From Punica granatum (taxonomy: Eukaryota > Streptophyta > Magnoliopsida > Myrtales > Lythraceae), in the NCBI RefSeq assembly GCF_007655135.1, contig NC_045128.1:13966230-14030229 (forward strand): 64,000 nt of DNA, read 5' to 3'. Made by a program: the position numbers and the translations under genes. The notes below the pieces were generated by a model. The model did no database searches. It had not been told where the DNA came from and saw only the letters and a program-made list of their open reading frames with translations. Of this stretch, positions 39,570-51,204 are shown piece after piece (within the stretch, counting starts at the first letter, position 1; each line of letters opens with the position of its first letter).

Positions 39570-41461
39570 ATGACAACCATCACTTCCCCGCTCTACCTTT
39601 CTGAAGCCCCGATTAGCTCAGCCTTCATCTGCTCTCTCTCTCTCTCTCTTTCTCTCTCGTCTGTCATGTCCAACACTCTGCTTCTCTTTACTTTAAAAAA
39701 AAAAACTCACTCCCTTTCTTACTGTGGCTGGAAGAACTCTCGCTCTCCCTCCAGTCTTTACTTAGCCACGAGGAAAAAGAGGGACAAAGAGCGTTTCCCG
39801 TGCAATCCAAGAAAATGTTGCAATCTCTCTTGCTGGAGGCGACATGGACCAGGCACAGCGTGAAATAGCTCACCAGCGGTATTGGCTGGCTTCAGCCACA
39901 ACAAGCCAAAATTTTTTTCTAGGCTCCCCACTCTGTTCATCCCTACCCTACGCACACATCGAATGAAGGAAGGAAGGGAGAGCTTATTGTGTTTTGCTTG
40001 TTCCTTCATCTACCAGGACGAAACGAAGGGAGGGAGGGAGGGAGGGAGGAAGAAAGAATCTGAAAATTATGGGTCCATCATCGACCACCGTTATTTCTTT
40101 TGCTGCTATTCTTTTCTTGTTCCGTTGTTCGGCGTTACTGCCATGCCACTTGCAGCTACTTCTGCCCCTCGACGAAATTCTCATTGGAATGAAGAGACCG
40201 TTTGTATTTCTCATGCCATTTCACGAAAGATGTTTGGGTGAGGGTGCTGAGAGCTACTGGACCAAATATGGCTGTTGGAATATGAATGAACGAAGTGGAC
40301 TTGGCCATTGTCAAGTTCAAAAGCAAGGGCACTCTTGTTACAGTTTTTAAGATTGTTTGGCAAACTTATTTGTATCTCATATAGAAGGCAAGGAATGACG
40401 TGATTCACTTACAGAATGTGGCCTCATTGGAAGGTATTTGGAGTGCCATTCGAGAGCATGTAAAATTAGGGAGACTCTTGAGAGCAAGTTAAGTATTTTA
40501 AGTAATTGAAACTTTGCTGGTTATAGTGAAGAAATTGCACAATAGATATTGGCCAAAGATCACCTCAACTTCCTATAGCAGAGGCGGGGTTGGTTTCAAC
40601 AATTTCGTCAAATCCGTCAACATTCCCAACAATGTAACACGCACCTGAGTGAATGGTGCCTGCCAGGTCACCCACATTGAGCCTAACGGTCTAAACTTGA
40701 TCGGCTTTGTGTCTGAAGAAGGGGGAAAGTTTCCTTATTTGCAAGTCCTCCATCTAAATCGCAATTACGTGAATGAAACAATTCACACCAAACTAAGCCA
40801 ATTTTCGCTCATCTCCTTGTCGCTCCTCGGGAATCGGATCACTGGAACAATCCCTAAGGAAATTGGAGATATTGCCCGAAAAACTTATATTGGACGAAAA
40901 CTTACTCGGAGGGCCTCTACATGAGAACCTCGACAATTTGAGTCTGTGAAAAAGACTCTTTTTCGGAGCAAACAATTTCACCGGAAGGATCTCAAAGTCA
41001 TTTTCCTATTTGAATAGTCTAAATGACTTCCAAATAGATAGGGATTCATTGTCGGAGAAGATACCAAAATTTTGGGAACTGAATGAATCTTACTAGACTC
41101 AACATGCAAGGCACGGTAGTGGAGGGGCCTATTCCACATTCAATGTCCCAGTTGACTAACCTGCAAGAGTTGATGATTTTCTAATTTGAGTGGGTCCAGC
41201 TCACCTTTCCCCAAGTTGCAGAATATGACTAGACTACGATACCACTTGTTGAGCTGTTGTTGTAGTTGTCCCATCTTTCCACGAGCTTCTGGAGTCATCC
41301 AACACATTCGTTGTTGTTTCATGAGCCTTCCCAAGCTCGTCGCTATGCAACCATCATTCTCTAAGCCTTCTCGGGCCTTTCCAGGGGCCTTAACATCGTT
41401 GCTCCCTTTTGTTTCCCCCGAGTTGAGCTAAGTCTCAATCTCTTTCTTCTACGGTTGCTCC
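39570..41461 (+). pseudogene. RLK-ectodomain array, unit 4
   Basis: Full-length unit (1.89 kb) with an intact leader frame (from about 40070) and receptor homology 40520-41250. Frame breaks include a stop in the Cys block (CACCTGAGTGAATGG), a deletion near 40877 that removes part of one LRR, and a stop at GTCTGTGAAAAAG. It contains a (GGGA)n tract at about 40027-40050. Confidence 0.8.
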
Positions 41462-42745
41462 ATGACAACCATCACTTCCCCGCCTTATCTCTCTGACGCT
41501 CTGATCGGTTGAGCCTTCATCTGCTCAATCTCTTTCTCTCATCTGTCATGTCCAACACTCTGCGGCTCTTTGTTCAAAAAAAAAAAACTCACCCCTTTCT
41601 TCCTGTGGCTAGAAGCACTCTCGCTCTCGCACCAATCTTTACTCAGCCACGAGGAAATGAAGGAACATAGAGTATTTCTCGTGTAATCCAAGAAAATGTT
41701 GCAATCCCTCTTGCTAGAGGCGACATGGACCGAACATAGCGTGAATTAGCTCGTCGGCGGCATTGGCCGGGTTCAGCCACTGCAGGCGGAATCTTCTTCT
41801 AAGCTCCCCATTTTGATCACCTTTACCCGGCTCACATATCGAATAAAGGAAGGAAGGGAGAGTTTGTTGTGTTTTGCTAGTTCCTTCACCTACCAGGATG
41901 AAATGAAGGGAGGGAGGGAGGAAAAAAGTATCTGGAAATCATGGGTTCATCATCAACCACAAATATTGCCCATGCTATTCTTCTTTTCTTGCTTTGTGGT
42001 TCGGTATTACTGCCATGCCACTCGCAGCTGCTTCTGCCCCTCGACGAAGCTCTCGCTAGAATGAAGAGACCATTTGTATTTCTCATGCCTTTTCACGGAA
42101 GGAGTTTGAGAGAGGGTGCCGAGAGCAACTGGACCAATCCCAATGGAAATTGGACATACTGCCATGCACGAAGAACTTATATTGGATGACAACCTATTGG
42201 GAGGGCCTCTACATGAGAACCTCGACAATTTGGGTAGATGGATGAGACTTCTTCTCGGAGTGAACAATTTCATCGGAAGGATCCCAAAGTCGTTTTCCCA
42301 TTTGAATAGTTTAAATGACTTCCGAATAGATGGGGATTCATTGTCGGGGAAAATACCAAAATTCATTGGGAACAGGAGGAATCTTACTAGACTCGACATG
42401 CAAGGCACATGAGTGAAGGGGTTTATTCCTCCTTCAATTTCCCAGTTGACAAACTCGCAAGAGTTGACGATTTCTAATTTGTGTGGGTCTAGCTCACCTT
42501 TTCCCAAGTTGCAAAATATGACTAGATTACGATACCACTTGTTGAGCTGTTGTTGCAGCTGTCCCATTTCCCCACGGGCTCTCGGAGTCGTCTGACACAT
42601 TTGCTGCTGCTTCCCGAGCTCTTGGCTATGCAACTGCCACTCTCCAAGCCTTCTCGAGCCTTTCCAGAGGCCTTGATGTCATTGCTCCCCTTTGTTTCCC
42701 CAGAGTTGAGCTAAGTTTTCGATGTCTTTCTTTTGCGGCTGCTCC
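41462..42745 (+). pseudogene. RLK-ectodomain array, unit 5 (internally deleted)
   Basis: 1.28 kb. About 600 bp are missing between the leader segment and the middle LRRs. The junction (42128-42145) joins GAGAGCAACTGGACCAAT to CCCAATGGAAATTGG within shared ACTGG. After the junction it reads PIPMEIGHTA, LILDDNLLGGPLHENLDN, GVNNFIGRIPKSF, GDSLSGKIPKFIGNRRNL, then a stop (CATGA) and further homology to LQNMTRLRYHLL. Confidence 0.8.
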
Positions 42746-43968
42746 ATGACAACCATCACTTTCCTGCTCTACATTTTTGAAGCCCTAATCAGCTCAACCT
42801 TCATCTGCTCCCTCTCTCTCTCTCGTTTGTCTTGTCCAACACTTTTCTTCTCTTTGCTCAGAAAAAAAAAAACTCACCCCTTTCTTCCCATGGATGGAAG
42901 AACTCTCGCTCCCTCTCAAGGCTTCACTTAGCCACGTGGAAAGGAAGGAACAAAGAGTGTTTCCCATATAGTCCAAGGAAATGTTGCAATCCCTTTTGCC
43001 GAAGGCGATATGGACTGGGCACAGCGTGAAGTAGCTTGCCGGCGGCATTGACCGGCTTCAACCACTGTGAGCCGAAATAATCTTTTTAGCTCCCCATTTT
43101 GATCACCTCTATCCTATGCACACATCGAATGAAGGAAGGAATGGAGAGCTTATTGTGTCTTGCTTGTTCCTTCAGCTACCAGGACGAAACGAATAGATGA
43201 AGGGATGAAGGAAGAAAGAATATGGAGATCATGGGTCCACCATCGACCACCGTTACTTCCTCTGCTACTTTTCTTTTCTTGCTCTATTGTTCGGTGTTAC
43301 CGCTATGCCACTCGCAACTGCTTCTGCCCCTCGATGAAGCTCTCATTAGAATGAAGAGAACGTTTGTATTTCTCATGCCCTTTCACAAAAGGAGTTTGGG
43401 AGAGGGTGCCGAGAGCTACTGGACCAAATAAGGCTATTGGAATATGAATGAATGAAGTGGAATTGGCCATTGTCAAGTTCAAAAGAAAGGACACTCTTGT
43501 TATAGTTTTTAATATTGTTTGGCAAGCTTATTTGTATCTCATATAGAAGGCAAGGAATGACGTCATTCATTGACAAAATGTGGCCTCACTGGAAGTATTT
43601 GGAGTGTCATTCATGAGCATGTAAAATTAGGGAGACTCTTGAGAGCAAGTGTAGTATTTTAAGCAGTTGAAACTTTGGAGGTTATAGCGAAGAAGTTGCA
43701 CAATAGATAGTGGCCAAAGATCACCCCGACTTCCTACAGTAAAGGCGGGGCTAGTTTCAATAATTTCGTCAAATCCATCAATATCCTCAGTAATGTAACA
43801 TGCACATGCGCTAATGGTGCCTGCCACGTCAGCCACACTAAGCTCAACGGTCTCAACTTGACCAGATTTGTTCCCGAAGAAGTGGGAAAGCTTCCTTATT
43901 TGCAAGTCCTCCATCTAAATCGCAACTATCTGAATGGAACAATTCCCACCAACCTAAGTCAATTTTGC
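42746..43968 (+). pseudogene. RLK-ectodomain array, unit 6 (3' truncated, fused to unit 7)
   Basis: Starts with the usual CT-rich and leader segments (43222-43431, intact short frame) and receptor homology from about 43675 (LEVIAKKLHN, NNFVKSINILSNVTCTCANG, LNLTRFVPEEVGKLPYLQVL, HLNRNYLNGTIPTNLSQF). It then breaks off at 43964-43968, where CAATTTT of the LRR runs directly into TTTTGCTTGTTCC of the next unit's leader. Confidence 0.8.
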
Positions 43969-45415
43969 TTGTTCCTTCACCTACTGGGATGGAACGAAGG
44001 GAGGCAAGGAGGAAGAAAGATTCTGGAAATCATGGGTCCATCTTAGACCATTGTTATTGCTTATGCTGCTCTTCTTTTCTTGCTCTGCTGTTCGGTTTTA
44101 CCGCCATGCCAATCGCAGTTGCTTCTGCCCCTCGATGAAGCTCTCGTTGGAATGAAGAGACCGTTTGTATGTCTCATACCCTTTCATGAAAGGAGTTTGG
44201 GAGAGGGTGCCAAGAGCTACTAGACAAAATAGAGTTGTTGGAATCTAGATGAATGAAGTTGAATGGGCCATTGTCAAGTTCAAAAGAAAAAAGAACACTC
44301 TTGTTACTATTTTTAGGATTGTTTGGCAAGCATATTTGTATCTCATCTAGAAAGCAAGGAATGACATGATTCACTCACAGAATGTGGCCTTATTGAAAGG
44401 TATTTAGAATACTATTCAAGAGCTTGTAAAATTAGAGAGACTCTTGTGAGCAAGTCAACTACTCAAGTAGTTGATACTCTGGAGGTTATAGCGAAAAAGT
44501 TGTACCATATATATTGGCCAACGATCACCCTGACTTCCTGCAGCAGAGGCGGGCTAGTTTCAACAATTTCGTCATATCCATCAATATCCTCAACAATGTA
44601 ACATGCACCTGTGCGAATGATGTCTGCCACGTTACCCACATTGAGCTCAACGATCTCAACTTGATTAGATTTGTGCCTGAAGAAGTAGGAAAGCTTCCTC
44701 ATTTGTGAGTCCTCAATCTAAATCGCAATTACCTGAATGGAATAATTCCCACCAACCTAAGTCAAATTTCGTTCATCTTGCTGTCGCTCCTCGGGAATCG
44801 GATGACTAGAACAATCCTTAAGGAAATTGGAGATATTGGCACGCTCGAAGAACTTATATTGGACGACAACTTACTGGGAAGGCCTCTACATGAGAACCTC
44901 GACAATTTGAGTCGATCGAGGAGTCTCTTTCTCGGAGCGAACAGTTTCACCGGAAAGATCTTAAAGTCATTTTCCTGTTTGTATAGTCTAAATGACTTCC
45001 GGATGGATGGGGATTCATTGTCGGGGAAGATACCAAAATTCATTGAGAACTGAAGGAATCTTACTAGACTTAACATGCATGGCACGGGAGTGGAGGGGCC
45101 TATTCGTCCTTCAATTTCCCCATTGACAAACCTATAAGAGTTGATGATTTCTGATTTGAGTAGGTCCAGCTCACATTTCCCCAAGTTTTAGAATATGGCT
45201 AGACTATAATGTCTCTTGTTGAGCTGTTGTTACTGTTGTCTCGTCTCCCCACGTGTTCCCAGAGTCGTCTGACAATTTCACTGTTGCTTCCCGAGCCTTC
45301 CCGAGCTCGTCGCTATGCAGCCGCCATTCTTCGAGCCTTCTCGGGCCTTTCTAGAGACTTTGACGTTGTTGCTCCCCTTTATTTTCCCCGAGTTGAGCTA
45401 AGTCTCAATTTCTCT
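43969..45415 (+). pseudogene. RLK-ectodomain array, unit 7 (last)
   Basis: Begins inside the leader region because of the fusion with unit 6. The leader start codon is followed by an early stop (MGPS*). Receptor homology runs 44475-45190: NNFVISINILNNVTCTCAND, VCHVTHIELNDLNLIRFVPE, LLGNRMTRTILKEIG, DIGTLEELILDDNLLGRPLH, SGKIPKFIEN, with stops. After the common 3' segment (to about 45415) the repeat ends and unrelated LTR-arm sequence follows. Confidence 0.8.
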
Positions 45416-46379
45416 CTTTTCCTTTTATCTCTTTACCTCGGCCTACCACTATTTTGTCGTTCTTTTCCTTCCTTTTTCAGGTTTGAGTTCTCGACAACGA
45501 ACCTCTGAGCTCTCTTCGAACTTCCCATTTCTGAATGTGGTTCCCTTTGAGCTCCTCGAGCTATTGCTGCCATTGGTGCACCCATGCTCGCGTCCCTATC
45601 GTGGCCCGCTACTGTCCTTGTTGTGCCCTCGCTACTTCTGGTACTGTTGCCCTCGCCGCGCTCCTCTCATGATCCTTGCGACATTGGCTCGAGAGCAGTA
45701 TAACTCTTGAACTTAGTGGCATGCTTAGGACTCCATCTCTTGGTGATTTGGTGATTATGATGATGTTAATGATGAGTTTTGGTTGAAAAAGCATGAATCG
45801 GTTTGATAATTAAACTCGGCTTTCTTAAAATCGGCATGTTGTGATGATAATCGACTCAAGCATGAATTTGAATATGTAAAGAATCGGACTTAAAATCGGT
45901 TGTCTGAAGTGAGAACGAACTCACACGAATTAATCCCATGCTCACTCGGCCTTAAGGGATAAAATTAACCAAATACACCAAAACCAGCTTAATTAGTCAC
46001 TCGAAATTAAAATCGGCAATTTAAATATCAATGTGATTTTTTTATACTTGTGTTCGTGTGCTTTGGATGTTTGAATGCATTATTAATAAAAAATCTCACA
46101 CGAATCGGATTAATCACGTAAAGTCGGTTTAAAATCGCATTTAATTCCAGGATAGTTGGGAATTAGAGCTTTATTGAGCGGTCCACCAATGGCTGGCTCT
46201 ACAGCTTGAAACCCGCAAACCAATGCATTTGGCAAGTGCATTCAATTTAATTAACTCCAGTCATGTGGTAATCGGGACGTTTCACTCGTCCAATTAATCC
46301 ACTTGACTTTCCTAATAAATTATACGAACCAGTTAATATTCTGTAAATCGCATTGATATATCATGAACCGGTGGCCATG
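45416..46379. other. right-of-array arm of the giant LTR sequence
   Basis: Low-copy, non-coding sequence between the array and the nested solo LTR. It has a recurring AATCGG motif (45790-46150) but no gene. By position it belongs to the element that starts at 33307. Confidence 0.5.
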
Positions 46380-46502
46380 TGTCACGACCCGAAATTTCAG
46401 CAAAGTTTCCCCTATATTTCCCTCGATATCCATTATCATACAAATTATTCACATAAAACCCGCTTTCCATAAATTCCTAAATGTATAAACTAATCCAGTA
46501 AG

Positions 46503-46503
<1 letters not shown>

Positions 46504-46538
<35 letters not shown>

Positions 46539-46541
46539 TAT
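46504..46541. repeat. (CT)n(CA)n compound microsatellite
   Basis: CTCTCTCTCTCT followed by CACACACACACA, inside the nested solo LTR. Confidence 0.9.
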
Positions 46542-47203
46542 ATTCCAAGAGATTACTTCTTCTCACCCACACCACCAAACTGACTAAGCAAAAATTTCAA
46601 GTTGTAATATATTCAAATACATTATATACAAAAAGAATACCTACTAAATAACTAGGATCCTTACATAGTCCTCTGAGTTGATCCCCGATAGCAGCTAGAA
46701 GCTTATCTAGGAAAAATATATGCAGAGCGTGAGCTGCATCTCAGTGAGTACTTTATTCCAAAGTTAGATGACTTGTTATTAAATAAATATTTAATTGCAA
46801 ACAACCAAACATTCAAATAAATAATACAATCACATCCAATCCAATTGTCTGCTCACTCGCACACATATACGATATATATATACATATTATATAAAAAATA
46901 ATTTTATCCAATATAGTAACTAAATTTAAGTCCTACTAACAAATACAAATAACTATTCCAACCATTTCTCTAATATCAAATAGCACATAAACATCGAATA
47001 TCCATTCATTTAGCGTTTAATAAAAAGTCACTACACAATCACTTAATAAATCAAGTTTCAGAAACAACACGATTTTCATAGAACAACCTCAGACAATTTC
47101 AACAATCATCACATCTCCAACAATCAGACATGACAAACAATATAAAACAAAATCAATCAATAATCTCCTTGCAACAAGTTAGGTTGCTACCGTGACCCCG
47201 CCC

Positions 47204-47405
47204 GTCTCATTCAGGCCCCTTTTTTTCTATTCCGCCGAGTTCAGGAGCCATTCAGGCCCCATTTTCTATTTCGCCGGGTCCAGCGGCCGTTCGAGCCCCA
47301 TTTTCTATTTCGCCGGGTCCAGCGGCCGTTTGGACCCCATTTTCTATTCCGCTAGGTCCAGCGGCCATTCGAGCCCCTTTTGCTATTCCGTCGGGTCCAG
47401 CGGTC
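47204..47405. repeat. 39-bp GC-rich minisatellite, about 5 copies
   Basis: CCATTTTCTATTTCGCCGGG followed by TCCAGCGGCC repeats with a 39-base period (equivalent positions 47261, 47300 and 47339, with weaker copies on each side). It makes both strands open over about 115 and 66 codons; I treat these frames as artefacts of the repeat. Confidence 0.9.
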
Positions 47406-49116
47406 CCATGACTATAGTAAAACAATATCAGTATACACAAGCACAATTCCAATCACAGTACAAAAGTATCACATTATCATCACACATCTCATACACAATC
47501 AACATACACAATCACATTGCATATCTCAAGTCAAAGTGAAACATAAAAGACAATATCTTTTGAATCCTTTCACACAACATAACTAGACCGATTCCTTAAT
47601 CTAACTATCACAATATTCTTCTTAAATAATTTATATAACTATAATATATCATTTCATAAGGGAATAGAGTACTCATCGAATAGCCAAAAATATTTCATTG
47701 GGTTGATTCTTTGAGAGATGCAAAACTCAATCTCCATAACCCCGATTAATTATAAGTATAAAAATCAGATAACACACAATGCAATAGTTTAAGTATACAT
47801 ACTGGTGATATTAAATTTTTCATTCCAAAGAAAAACCAACATTAACACTTCCATACTCGATCTAGCTTAATTACCCTCTGTTCCGCCATCAATGCGAAAC
47901 AAATGAAAAAAATAAAATCATCCTTTGCCATCCATGAACTTCTTTACAGCCTATTACCTCAAATAAATCAAAGGAAAATTCTTGCTTGTAACGTCACTAA
48001 CAATTCAGACTTAACACAACAAGAACAAGGTTAATATATTCATTCAATCCATAAGTTCCTCATGCCAAACTACTCCATCTTAGTCTCAAAAGAAAAGAAT
48101 TATTTAGACTCAATCGCCCTTACAATTTATGGGTACTCAACATGCGATCTACTAATTATCTCCAATAAGAAAACTAAATCCAGTTGAAAACAATTCTTAG
48201 ACAACCAGTAAGTTTCTCCTATCAATATTACCTAACATCTCTACCTCTTCGTCACACTCCCTGCTTACTAGATTTCCCCCAAAACCTTGACCAATCTATC
48301 ACTACTAACTTCATCAATTTGGTAAATTAACTAATTCTCTCTACTTAGAGATAGTCAAAATTAAGAAACAGAGCATTTCTTGCCCCTCTAACTGACAAAG
48401 TCTCAGCAAATTTCGACTTCCAAGCATAAGAATCAACTGCAGTAACCAACTAACTCTACTACTACTTCATGCTCCATCTTTAATCCATTGAATACCTAGC
48501 GGACGACAGCTAACCCCGATTCATCAATAGCACGGCCATGACAGAACCAAACCGAAAACCCATAGCTTCCCACATCCGACATAATGGCTAACTCGCAACA
48601 AATCAAACTTTCCCCACTACAAGAAATTTGAATCATATAGAGTTCAATCAAAGTTCAGAAGACGAACAAAACAATAGATCGAGATTCACCAAGTTGATAA
48701 AGCAAAGTTCCAGTCTGTTCCTCACCTTCGGGTGAGCTCCATCCCAACTCTCGGACGAGTTTTCTATTTCTCTCTCTAACCCATCCTCTCTCTGTCTCTC
48801 TAAACTTCTCTTTCTCTCTCGCTCTCTCTCTCACCCCTCTTTGTTTCCTCTGCTTCTCCGATTTTCTCCAGCTAAAACAAGACAAGGAAAGAAAAAGAAA
48901 GAAAACCAAAAGAAATGGAATGGCTGAAAGAAACTAAAGAAAATGAATAGATGGCGGTGGAAGAAACAAGATTACTCAGGTGAAGAATGGTAAGGCCACG
49001 TGGAGCCCATGCCACCATCCCTTTTTCTTTTTTCTCATCAAAGTGCATTATATATATATATATAAGCATATGTGTATGTATGCACATTTAAAAAATATGT
49101 CGGGTCTCACACCATG

Positions 49117-51204
49117 CCTTTTTCAAAACTCACATTTTAATAATTTACCAAGATGCATGGCATGCGTAGTATGGACATCTAGGGAGGACTCGCGTGTCCT
49201 GACTCGAGTCTGGGTCTAATTTGAGGCGACTCGAGTCTGGGCCCGATTTGAGGCGGCTCAAGTCGGAACATGAGAGTTCTCCTTGTACTCCTTCCGGGCA
49301 GAGTGACTGGTTTCTTGGCTCCTTCGAGGTCCACACGACCCTGGAGGATCTAGGAAATCAGTCGACACCAGCTATTGACCTCGACGGTCTGCGTCGCACA
49401 GTCTCAATTTCACTCCACACACACACATTTTCCGATTCAAGGGCATGGCTATCTATTCGTGACTTCCCGACAACCCTAGGGTTATGGTGATCGAAACACT
49501 TCAAGCCATAGGTAAAGACGGGTAGCCCGTGTGGGCACAAGTCTTATTTGTAAAGCCCTATTTACTCGACTGGGGTGTTTTTGTCATCCTAGCATATATT
49601 CGGACGCTTAGAGAGGTGGACCGGAGACCCGAGCATGGACGGCCCGTGAAAGGTTATATGGCGCTTCATGGTGGCACCTTCATGGTGTTTCGCATTCTCA
49701 CTTTCCTAAGTTTGTGATTAGATTGGGTTTATCCTTCATAAAATATAAAACCGGACTAATCACATACTTGACATAATAAACACAGGGAAATGAGAGGGAT
49801 AAAACCCTAGGTTTGAGGATTCTGGCATAACACATCTCTATCATTAGCGATTAATCCTTCAGTGTCACAAAACATAAGAATTTAAAATGAACTCACACAC
49901 TTGAGGCTTGGCAACAGACATCATGTCTGTCAAGTCCTTTTTTAAGCAAAAGCCAAATTCTCCATGCCCTTCCCAGGGCGGCTCTAGGCCAATTCTCACC
50001 TTACACCCTTTTGTTTTTGTCTATTTAGAGTAGAAACACGATTGTTAAGCAACCTCAGTTCATAATTTGATAATCATGTAAACACGGCAATTAACACACA
50101 ACTTGTATGTCTTCATCTATTTTTATATGTTTTTATATGTTTTCTTTTATTTTTTTGCGGGTCGAGCCCGACTCTATAGGACACAATACACAAGGGATCT
50201 AACACCCCAACCATCAATCACGGGATCCAACGACCCTACAAGCCTCGAGCGCGCGCGACCCGAGTACGAAATGGGGTCTACCCTTGAGTCACTATTTCGA
50301 CCATAGTAGAATCCAAGCGGAGGATGACTCGGGTTGGGAGGTGTGAAGCGAGGTTAAACAATCACTAGGGAGCTCGACTGATCCCGCGGATATCTCGAGG
50401 ACTATTCAGTCCTCCTTGGACTCGCTGGTTCGGTCAGACTTGACCCCCGGCTCTCACGAGCCCGCGTCGCATTAATTTCAGTTTCGGTCTTTCCAACCTC
50501 ACGGTGAGCGCGAACGGAATATTGGCTGAATGCAAACTGACTAGGATCCATTTGCTATATTAGTATTTATTTTTTTAGAGTACATTGTGAGGTATTTATT
50601 CGTACATTTATTATTGTAATGATCTCGATCGGCGAGCGCAAGGTTCGAGAGTCGGAACCGATTGAGTCGGTTTACAAGTCCCTGAGCCGAGCAGGACCAC
50701 ATGAGTCACGGGCCCGATCCACACAGTGAACCAGTCATCCCGGTCTGGTTTGCCGAGATGCGAAGGCGGTGGACCGATCCCTTAACCCGAGGATCCACTC
50801 ATGTTTCGGTCTCTTAACCCGAATCAATTGCTTCCACAAATTGACGGTGTCAAATTGTGCAAGATGAGAGAAACTTAATTGAGCGGTAAATAAATTAGAA
50901 AACGGCAAACGTTAGACAAACTCGAGTACCGATAGGGTGTGCGGGAGATAGGCCCGCACGTAATAGAACTCTCGAATTCGGAACTTATAGTTCCGCAATG
51001 CCATAAGCCTTAACACACTAGGTGTATCCTTACCCCTAGACCCGGACGACTCACTGGTCTTCGATCTCCGAAGTCGTAAACAAATAGTAACGACTCCTTC
51101 TCACGTGTGTCCATCACGCGTCTCTAGGAAGGTGGATACTCCCAAATCGTGCGATTAGTGTGCACACATGCGGGTCCCGACGAGACAATATTCGAGTCCG
51201 CACA
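49117..51204. other. right arm of the giant LTR sequence
   Basis: GC-richer, non-coding sequence that ends at the GCACA terminus. It contains an (AT)-rich piece around 50100-50155 and no recognised gene. No primer-binding site or polypurine tract was identified, consistent with LTR rather than internal sequence. Confidence 0.5.

Larger units (their letters stand above)
46380..49111 (+). mobile_element. nested solo LTR, 2.73 kb, TSD CCATG
   Basis: Begins TGTCACGACCCGAAATTTC and ends ...GTCGGGTCTCACA, the terminal pattern of a widespread plant Gypsy LTR group. Flanks are CCATG on both sides (46375-46379 and 49112-49116). Inside are a (CT)n/(CA)n microsatellite (46504-46540), the GAGCTGCATCTCAGTGAGTA motif, a 39-bp minisatellite, and CT-rich stretches near 48760-48850. 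There is no second LTR and no coding region, so it is a solo LTR. It sits inside the larger LTR sequence and is therefore younger than it. Confidence 0.8.
33307..51204 (+). mobile_element. giant LTR-type insertion (solo-LTR-like, Ogre/Tat-like), TSD GATAC
   Basis: Starts TGTCAGCACCCCG (33307) and ends ...GAGTCCGCACA (51204), with identical 5-base flanks GATAC (33302-33306 and 51205-51209). The flanks are the two halves of one SINE. No second copy of either terminal region is visible inside, and no gag, protease, RT or integrase was recognised, so this looks like one LTR rather than a full element. Subtracting the receptor-fragment array (34.46-45.41 kb) and the nested solo LTR with its duplication (46.38-49.12 kb) leaves about 4.2 kb, a plausible LTR length for the giant Ogre/Tat group of Gypsy elements. 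Family assignment is inference; the boundaries are seen. Confidence 0.7.

Noticed and set aside
42007..42633. 208-codon minus-strand frame across array unit 5
   Set aside because: Antisense of LRR coding sequence; similar antisense frames recur in other units because the sense codons lack antisense stops.
47192..47539. 115-codon plus-strand frame with PIFYFAGSSGR-type repeats
   Set aside because: Created by the 39-bp minisatellite, whose period is a multiple of three.
48616..48632. CACTACAAGAAATTTG, resembling a CACTA transposon terminus
   Set aside because: Lies inside the nested solo LTR with no inverted partner; most likely chance.
33307..51204. Complete LTR retrotransposon with two LTRs
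   Set aside because: No repeat of the 5' terminal region near the 3' end and no retroelement proteins inside, so a solo-LTR-like structure fits better.
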